Assembly: GCA_039091255.1 (NCBI GenBank)
Contig: JAWCMQ010000008.1
Span: forward strand, 1 to 9,873
DNA length: 9,873 nucleotides
Source of the DNA: JAWCMQ01 sp039091255
GTDB lineage: Archaea; Aenigmatarchaeota; Aenigmatarchaeia; GW2011-AR5; JACRAC01
Reading direction: 5' to 3'
The notes under the pieces were generated by a model. The model did not search any database. It saw only the letters and a program-made list of their open reading frames with translations, and was not told the DNA's origin. Both the position numbers and the translations under genes were made by a program. This document shows, piece by piece, positions 1 to 7,500 of the stretch. Within the stretch, counting starts at the first letter, position 1. Every line of letters begins with the position of its first letter.

Positions 1-665
1 ACGGTAATCCGATTAATAGCCTACTAATCGACAAAACAATGGAGCCCTATCGGTACGGTGTTTATTACAGAATGCCTTATCGCAACATAGCCCTGAACAT
101 GCGACCTCCGTTCGAGAATGCTAAACTCACGCCAAGACTTGCAGCCATGCATCGCACGACCCACGAGTTCGGTCATGCCTTTCAAGATGCGCCATGGCTG
201 CAGCGCCAGCTTACGCAGCAATTTCAGGTAAATGACCCGCGAATGCTACACCGCACTGTTGAGTCGGCAGAACATGTCATTACGCCTAAAATCTTGGAGA
301 GCTCTTCGCCTGGTTTTGCTCATGCCTATAACACGGCAAATCCGCAGTTTCTCGATTCGAGAGTCATACGTATCGGCAAACCAGGCCAGGCAAGGTATAT
401 GAGCTTTTCGGAGTTTAGGGAGATTTTAGATAGCGGCAAAGTCGCTGCTAGAATCGACGATGTGTCAGATTTCGTGCGCAACAGCGACCCATGGATGGCA
501 GAATGGCTGGTGGTGAAGGGGGAGGTTAAGGTTGTGAATGGGGTTGCCAAAGTTCCGCTTCTTGACAAATTTATTAGAGCGGTTCCTCCTGGCATTCAGA
601 GTGAATTGTTTGATATTCGGACACTCGCTATGCGATATGATGGAATCGTAAAGGTGATTAAGTGA
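1..665 (+). CDS. Putative zincin-type metallopeptidase, 5' end outside the window
   Basis: The frame is open back to the left edge (first full codon at 3), so the gene probably begins upstream. The ATG at 39 has no ribosome-binding site before it and is only a fallback start giving 208 residues. Numbered from that ATG, residues 42-46 read HEFGH, the HExxH zinc-binding and catalytic signature of zincins, in a predicted helix (TTHEFGHAFQDA). A possible third ligand lies about 25-30 residues on (HRTVESAEH: E75 or E78), as in gluzincins, but this is inference. No transmembrane segment is visible in the part present. The C-terminal half (about 105-208) matches no domain I recognise. The stop codon overlaps the start of the next gene by four bases (GTGA), so the two are translationally coupled and probably work together. 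The substrate is unknown. Confidence is high that this is coding, moderate that it is a peptidase. Confidence 0.7.
   Translation, partial: GNPINSLLIDKTMEPYRYGVYYRMPYRNIALNMRPPFENAKLTPRLAAMHRTTHEFGHAFQDAPWLQRQLTQQFQVNDPRMLHRTVESAEHVITPKILESSSPGFAHAYNTANPQFLDSRVIRIGKPGQARYMSFSEFREILDSGKVAARIDDVSDFVRNSDPWMAEWLVVKGEVKVVNGVAKVPLLDKFIRAVPPGIQSELFDIRTLAMRYDGIVKVIK
495..523 (+). repeat. Direct repeat copy A (partner at 1449-1477)
   Basis: This 29-base stretch encodes MAEWLVVKG (residues 153-161 of the metallopeptidase). It matches 1449-1477 at 25 of 29 positions by eye, including a 16-base identical run, and both copies keep the frame MAEWLVV[K/R]G. The second copy lies just after the stop of the next gene. 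The likeliest reading is a duplicated and decayed piece of this gene or cassette. Confidence 0.7.
653..658 (+). promoter_or_regulatory. Archaeal-type ribosome-binding site for the 259-residue gene
   Basis: GGTGAT is a perfect complement of the conserved AUCACC near the 3' end of archaeal 16S rRNA. It ends 3 bases before the GTG at 662. It lies inside the last codons of the upstream gene and fixes the GTG overlapping the TGA stop as the start of the downstream gene. Confidence 0.7.
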
Positions 666-1441
666 GAGAGTATACCGAAAAAGAAATCGAGAAGGACTTG
701 AGCAAGTCGGAACCAAATTGGGCTAGCATGAGCGATGACGAACGACGCAGAGAGATAGCGAAGGTGAAGGCTCTATATAGAAAGCACAAGTTTTTCAAAT
801 GGACGCCAAAAGATCTCAAAAAAGCCGAAGAGGAGCGCCTCGCCCGCCTAACGCCTGAGCAGAGGAAGGCGGAGCTGGAAATTAAGAGGCGGCATGAGCA
901 GTGGAGGAAGAGGATCAAAGACTTCGAAGCGAAGTTGAGCCCAAAGGAGCTCGAACTGAGAAAACTTGCGCACACGATTATGTACTTCTGCGTTGGGATG
1001 ACGGTTCCGGGCTTCGGGCCTGTTAGCTGCAAGCACGAGCACACAATCAAGGAAGCTGTCGACATCATCGTTTACTTCCACAAGCTTGTCATGCCGCTCA
1101 TCAAAAAACTGCTCCAAGACATAAAGGACCCCAAAGAGGTCAGGAAGCTTTTCTGCCGTGATGACATCTATCACGCAGAGGGCTTGGAGAAAATCATAGA
1201 GAATTTCAAGCGCAAGGAGCAGCTCATATACACCGGGTTTAGGCTGGCATTGCCGCGGTCATGGAAGGTGCCAGAAACTACAGAAGAGCTCTTGGATGCG
1301 GAAAAGAAGCTGAACGAGGAGATATGCAAGAGGGCCATGAAGAAGGTGGCTTTCTTCTATGACAACCTGGACAATCTCGACGAAATCCGCATAAAGCGGC
1401 CAGAATGGGTATGGCCTGGGCCTGTTCCTGAATTTGTTTGA
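662..1441 (+). CDS. Hypothetical charged helical protein coupled to the metallopeptidase gene
   Basis: The product has 259 residues from a GTG that overlaps the previous stop (GTGA) and has a good GGTGAT ribosome-binding site. I do not recognise a family. Residues 1-100 are extremely rich in Lys, Arg and Glu and look helical, possibly coiled coil (DDERRREIAKVKALYRKHK, then LTPEQRKAELEIKRRHEQW). Residues 101-123 are more hydrophobic and Gly/Pro-containing (TIMYFCVGMTVPGFGP). Residues 131-151 form an amphipathic helix (EAVDIIVYFHKLVMPLIKKLL), and the rest is again charged helix. There are four Cys (110, 123, 165, 222). CKHEH at 123-127 could bind a metal but is not HExxH. The C-terminus is Trp/Pro-rich (RPEWVWPGPVPEFV). 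No signal peptide is present, so it is probably cytoplasmic. Coupled translation suggests it is a partner, regulator or substrate of the upstream peptidase; this is inference. G+C at its start is low (25 of 60 for 661-720, hand count). Confidence 0.8.
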   Translation: MREYTEKEIEKDLSKSEPNWASMSDDERRREIAKVKALYRKHKFFKWTPKDLKKAEEERLARLTPEQRKAELEIKRRHEQWRKRIKDFEAKLSPKELELRKLAHTIMYFCVGMTVPGFGPVSCKHEHTIKEAVDIIVYFHKLVMPLIKKLLQDIKDPKEVRKLFCRDDIYHAEGLEKIIENFKRKEQLIYTGFRLALPRSWKVPETTEELLDAEKKLNEEICKRAMKKVAFFYDNLDNLDEIRIKRPEWVWPGPVPEFV

Positions 1442-1448
1442 GTTCAGC

Positions 1449-1562
1449 ATGGCCGAATGGCTGGTGGTGAGGGGTGGCACTAAGGGTAGGAGAGAACATT
1501 TAGTGCGAGTCATGCCAACATCTGCTTTCAAAGCCCCCGATGCCTTTTCCTCTCAAGGATAG
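1449..1562 (+). pseudogene. Small ORF starting with a copy of MAEWLVV, probable duplicate remnant
   Basis: This 37-codon ORF begins 7 bases after the stop of the 259-residue gene and ends 2 bases before the convergent stop of the giant protease gene. Its first codons read MAEWLVVRGG, nearly the same as residues 153-161 of the metallopeptidase at base and protein level (25 of 29 bases). After about 10 codons the similarity fades. There is no ribosome-binding site. I read it as the remnant of a duplicated metallopeptidase 3' region, not a functional gene, though a real micropeptide or a conserved C-terminal motif cannot be excluded. Nothing else is seen between 1442 and 1564: no convincing terminator hairpin, only short pyrimidine-rich tracts near 1540-1555. 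Confidence 0.4.
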
Positions 1563-1564
1563 CG

Positions 1565-4500
1565 TCACCGCCTCCTGTTCCCCCTATACATCGTAAGCAG
1601 CAGCATCGCAATCAGCAGCGCCGCCACAGCCGCATAGAGCAAGCCCGTTGCGCACAAAAACATATAGCTTATGGCGGTAAGCGCAGCGGCACCCAGAGCC
1701 TCTGCAAGAGCCTTGTAGAGCGCCGGCTTCCCGCTGATGAACCGCTTCTTCTCGTCGCGATACCTCCCGACAGCCAGCCCGTACAGCCCGACAAGCACAA
1801 CCGCTGCCGTAACAAGCATCCAGTTATCGGCGCAAACTGGTTCTGGTGTAATAAGCACCATAATCGGCTGTTGTCCAGGCGGCTTTGGAAGCTCGATGGG
1901 TGGCGTGGGGCATGGCGGGCAGCTGCCGCCGCAGTCCACGCCCGTCTCGTCGCCGTTCATCCAACCATCAAAGCAGCTAGGCGGCCATATCTCGCCCTCG
2001 CGCTCCTCTCGCTCTTCCGCGGCAGGCGTCGCTGTGACGTTGGTCACGTTCGTAGCATTTGTGTAATTGTAATAAGCGCAGGCCTCCACCACAGTAGGCC
2101 TGCTGAAAATCGTGCCGCAGCTATTCAAGTCCGTGCACATGCGCGTCCGCGTTCCGTTGGGCAGGCACTCGCTCCAGGCGCTGCACGTCCAGTTCTCCTG
2201 GCACGCCGGCGGCGGGCCTCCGCCTCCTCCGCCACCTCCGCCGCCCGGTGGCGCAATCGAGACTGTTATGCCCACGAGGTTCGAGCTCGCATTCTCGCCA
2301 ACCGGGTCCCATGCCCAGAAGAGGATCGTGCCTTCGCTGCTCGTGCTGCTGGAGAACGTCACAACCCCCGTGGCATTGCTCACGTCGACGGATATGCTTC
2401 CGCTCGAAATGCTCAGCGAATATGTCCAATTCAGGTCGTCCCCATCGGGGTCGCCGAAGTAGTCATCGAGGTCTATCTGCCAGCTGCCTGCGCTCGTCCT
2501 GGACTGGTCGGGTATGCTTGCCTTGAGGTAGGGCGGGTCGTTTATCGGGGTTACAGTCACATTGACTGTGTCATTGCCCGTCCCTCCGGCAGGGTCCCGC
2601 GCTGTGAACGTCACAAGCCGCCAGCCCGACCAGTTTGCCGATGGCGTGATGTTTGCGATCTTCGTGGCATTGCTTATGGCTATCGTCAGATTAGCGGCAG
2701 CAGAAGCGGACCAGTTTATCTCGTCATCGGCATCGTCGACATCAGTCACATAATCTGAGAGGTTGAACCAATAGCTCGTGTCCTCGTCGAATGATATCGT
2801 TGCAGGCAAGTTGACAATCGGCGGGTCGTTCACGGGCGTCACCGTCACGACAATCGTGTCATTCACGGCCCACTCGCCGTCGCTCGCAATCAACGTCAAA
2901 TTGGCAGCCCCGAACCAGTTCGCAGCCGCGCTTATGTTGGCGAAGTCTCCGACGAAGGTGACCGAGACGTTCGTGTCGTTCGCTGTCCAGTTCCAGAACA
3001 GCGTCGCGTTGTCGATGTCGCGGAAGTGGTATGACATGTTCGTGGAGGCGTTCCAGCTATCCTCAGGGAAGCTCACATCAGTCACAGCCGCGAAGAGGTA
3101 TGGCGGGTCATTCACAGGCGTAACGTTCAGCGTGACCGCATTGCTCGCGCTGCTCGCGCCGAATGGATCCCAAGCTGTGAACGTAACCACTTCAGACCCT
3201 GACCAGTTGGCCGCAGGCGTGAGCGTAACGATGCCTGTAAAGTTATCTATGCTCACGGTTATGCTCACCGTCGCGCTTGCGCTCCAGTTCAAGTCGTCAC
3301 CGTCAGCATCGCTCGAGTAAGCGCTCAGGTTTAGCGTGTTGTTGACTGTGTCCTCAGCCCAGCTCCACGGCGTCGGCACCGCAGACCAGCTTGGCGGCGC
3401 GTTCAGCCTTACTACCCGCAGCTCTGTGCTGTTCGTATTGCCCGCTGTATCGTTCGCCCAGGCGCGTATGGTATAATTGCCGTATGCCAGTGAGCTCTTG
3501 TTCTCCCACCACAGCTGGCCAAGGTTGTTGTCAAAGCTCTCGTTGGTGCCATTCCACTCCAGCAGCACGCTGTCAAGGCTTGCCTCTATGACCGTTATGT
3601 TCACAAAAATCCAGTTCTGGTTTGCCACGCCGGCTGCAGTCGTGCTCGGATTGAACCATATCTGCGGAAGCGCTGTGTCAAGCGTAATCACGCGCGTCTC
3701 CGTGCTGTTGGCATTTCCAGCAACGTCGACTGCAGTCGCATTGTAGTAATAAACGCCGTCCGTCAGGTTCGTCCAGTTTATCGCCTGCGGCAACGCGAAC
3801 GTTGTGGCATTCACGAGCGCACCGCTGGCATCGAATAGTCGGTACGTCACATTGGCAAGATTCGCCTCTGTGACGCTCACGTTTGCGGCAGCCCAATCCC
3901 TGCTGAACTTGGTGCTGTTGTCCTCAGTCGGCGCCGCGAAAGCGATGAGCGGCTTCGTTGTGTCAACGCTCGCCGTCCAATTGGCAGCAGCAAACGCGCA
4001 GTTGTTGGCGAGGTCGCACGCCAAGCAGTTCCACGCGTACGTCCCATCGCCAAGCGTCCGGGCAAACACGCTCCAGTTCGCCGCCCCGCTCACCACTGCG
4101 GTCCCGTTTGCCTGCCACGTCCCGCTAAAGTTCGCCCACAGCGTTATGTTCGCAAGGTTCGGCGCCGCATCGCTCGCCGAGCAATTGAAGCTCACGCTGC
4201 TCGAATTCGACCAGCTCCCATCGCCTGGGCTCACGAGCGTGCTCGTCGGCGCCTGCGTGTCGACCGTCACTGTCCTCGTTGCGGTTTGGTTCGCATTGCT
4301 GGCGCTGTCGTTGAGCCAGACGTAGTAAGTGTAAACGCCGTCTGCCAGAGTCTTTGTGAAGTTCGTGAAGCTGCCAGAATAGCCCCTGCTCTCGTTTGCG
4401 GTGCCGTTGATGTAAAGTATTATCGTGTCCGGATTGGCCTCGGTGTGGCTGACGTTGATGGCGAACATGCTCACGTTGATATACGAGTTGTCAGCGGGTG

Positions 4501-7500
4501 TCGGGTCTACGAAATCAACCGTCGGATTAGTGTTGTCAACCGTAAAGGAAGCCGTGGTGCTGTTCCAGTTGCCCGCGCTGTCGTTCGCAGTTATGTTTAC
4601 AGCATACGCGCCATCAGCCACGCCGCTCGTGTTGACAAACCGCCAGCTCGCATAGCTGCCGCTGTTAACAGCCCATCGCGAATCATTAGTCCACACGCTG
4701 CCAGGGTTCGCATCGCTGGCTGTGCCGTTGATCTCTATCGCAGCCCCGCGTAGGTATGAGCCTGGAGCCGGCCAAACCAGCACGATAGCCGGCGGCGTCG
4801 CATCCAGCACCACGCTTCTTGTTTCCGTGCTGTTCGAGAAGCCCACCATGTCATGGGCCGTGACGTTGAACCAATAAGAGCCGTCAGCCAGCCCGCTCCA
4901 GTTCACGGAGTACGTCCCGTTCGCCGGAGTCGAAAGCGCCGTCGAATTCACCGAGCCGCTGGCATTGTAAAGCCTGAAGACCGTATAGTTGTGGATGAAG
5001 TCGCTCGTGTTCACCGTCACGTTAATCCAGTTCTGGCTCAGGTACGTGCCGTTCGCAGGCGTCGGCGGGCTGACGTAAGCCGCCAGCGGGGGCGTCGTGT
5101 CGACATAAAGCCACCATACGCTCGAGTTGCCCTGGTTCGCCTCAGCCGAGCTGTCGTAGCAGCTCACAGACCAGTTGTAGGCCCCGTCAGGCACCCCGCC
5201 GCCGTCCATCCAGAAGTATTGCGAGATGCCTTCGATTATGTCCGTGGCCGTCTGGTTCAGCGCGCCGTTCCAGTAGAACGAGCAGTTCGCAATCTCAGAA
5301 GTTGCATCGCTCACAGTGTACTCGAACTCGATGTAGTCATTGTCGCTTGTCAGGCTGTTATTCGGCGGGCTCAGCAGCGTCACGCTTGGCGCATCCGTGT
5401 CTGGCGACTGCAGTATTATCGGCGTGTCCGTCAGCAGCCCGATAGGCTGCGACGGATTCGCCGAAACCGTGAAGTTCCCGATGCCATAGTTCGTGGCGTT
5501 CAGCGTGACGTTAAGCACAACCCACCCTGTCGCATTGGTCGTCCCGTTGCTCACCAACTCGCCTGCAGCGTTGGTTATGTTCACCACTACCCCAGCCTTC
5601 GGCAGGCTCGTCCCATTCACAACCACGCGGATGGGGTAGAAACGGGAGACGTTAGCATCTGCAAGAAACAGACTTACTGCTGGCGGCATGTTAACATAGC
5701 CGCCGATAGTTGGCCAACCTAAAGGCGTTATCTGCAAATCAGAAGCAATCGAAGAATCTTCTGTGAAGTTCACAGCAGCACTCCCACCAATCAATGTCAC
5801 ATTAAGCGTCGAATTCGCAATCTCGCTCCGTGCGCTGCCGAAGAAACGCGTGACGTTGGTGAACGTGGAGTTGATGATTGTGTTGTTCGAGGAGTCGTAG
5901 AAGCGAGTATAATTAAAGAATGACGTGCTATAAATGCGGTTTGTTGTGCCGCCGAAAACAAAAAATCTTCTAGAAAAGCTAGAACTGTCTATGATGTTAG
6001 TCGAGTTTTCAAAAAACCATGCGTCTTCAGCAAATAAGGTTCGAGTTGCAAAATGTGTTCTAACTCCATAAAAATAAGCGACTGGGCCGTTTGTAAGATT
6101 GGCGTACGTGATGTTAGCTGATCCAGAAACATTTAACTTGAATGTTATCGAGCTGTTCAAGCTCCTAATCACCGACCCATCGACAACAATAGTCGTTTCC
6201 GGACCAGTCACAATATTATATGTGTTGGCAACGCTCGCATTCATCGTCAGCGTGCTATGCTCTAATCTAAAAGTCGCGTTGTCTAGCACGTTTATGCTCT
6301 GGTTTGTCAGGACTATGTCTTCCTTCACGCAGACGACAACATCGTTCCCGGTTATGTTCCAGTCTACATTCGGCCCCGGCCACGTACAGTTTGAGCTGTT
6401 TGTCAGGATTTGGATAGAATCGGTGGTGGCAAGCGTCTCGTATGCCGAATGATTGCATGTTATGTTATAGTCTTTCAGGCCGCTCGTAGAGAACGTCCGC
6501 GCATACTCAAAGACGCCCTTAGTGCTGTTGTACGCCATGCCAGCGCTGCCGTCGGTGAAGTTTATCTGGCAACTGGCATCGCTGATTGGCGTACCGCTCG
6601 TTCTGTTCGTATAGTTCGCATAGAAGCTCACGTTCTCGTTTGTGGTCGGGACGCCGCTGTAAAACGGCATGCCGCTGTCAGCGCTGTTCCAAACCGTGAG
6701 ATAGGAATTCGAGCCTGCGCTATAGTTCGTGAATCCTGCGACGCGGAACGTCAGCGTTCCATCTGCATACGAAGTGATGTTGCACTGCGGCGGACCGCAA
6801 ACCGCACCATTCTTGAGCACAACAGGCTGTTTCTGGAACGGCAGTGCATACAGCTTCAGCGTCGCTGATTTATTGAACTGCGGCCACGCGCTGCTGTTCA
6901 GACTCATTGAATTATTCCGGATTGTAAATGCCGCAGAAACACCTGACATGTTCGTAGTTGTGTCGAACGTAATCGAGCCGTTGCCCGGCTTCTCGGCGCT
7001 GTTCGCGCTCACATTGACCGCAAGGATGTCATCGACCGCGGCCAGCACATCAATGCGTGAAAACGTCAGCCCGTTGTCCGGGTCCGTTATCGGCACGCCC
7101 GTGCGCTGCAGCAGCGCCTCGACCTCGCGCGGCGTCAGCTTGACGTTGGAATAGAGCTTCTGGTATTGCTGCATAAGCGCGGCTGCGCCTGATACGTGCG
7201 GAGTCGCCATCGAGGTGCCATACTTGCTGCACCAGCCGCCACCCAGGCATGTTGAATTGACAGGGCCCCCCATGGCTCCGCCCGGGGCAAGCATGTCTGT
7301 CAAGCCGTTCGTATTCGAGTATCCCGCAACGTCATCGCCTTTTGTAGTAGCGCCAACCGCCGTTACGTTCGAGCCGCATGCCGGCGAAGCTATCGCCGTG
7401 CTTGAAGCATCATTCCCCGTCGCCGCCACCGCCATGATGCCTGCTGCGACCGCGCCATGCGCGGCTATCACGTCTGGATTGGAATCGCATGGGGCGGTGT

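Noticed and set aside
1028..1042. CKHEH in the 259-residue protein as a metalloprotease motif
   Set aside because: The spacing is not HExxH and no further zincin features are seen; at most a speculative metal site.
2213..2251. GC-rich (CCN/GGN) tract as a simple-sequence or assembly error
   Set aside because: It translates in frame as a Pro-Gly10-Pro hinge between the cadherin-like and Cys-rich modules, a normal place for such a linker.
1871..5722. Long plus-strand ORFs opposite the giant protease gene (for example 1871-2758, 2778-3320, 3804-4325 and 4853-5722)
   Set aside because: They are antisense to a continuous 2428-codon gene with clear domains. Their products are Arg/Ala/Val-rich with no recognisable motif, as expected from the complement of GC-rich coding DNA.
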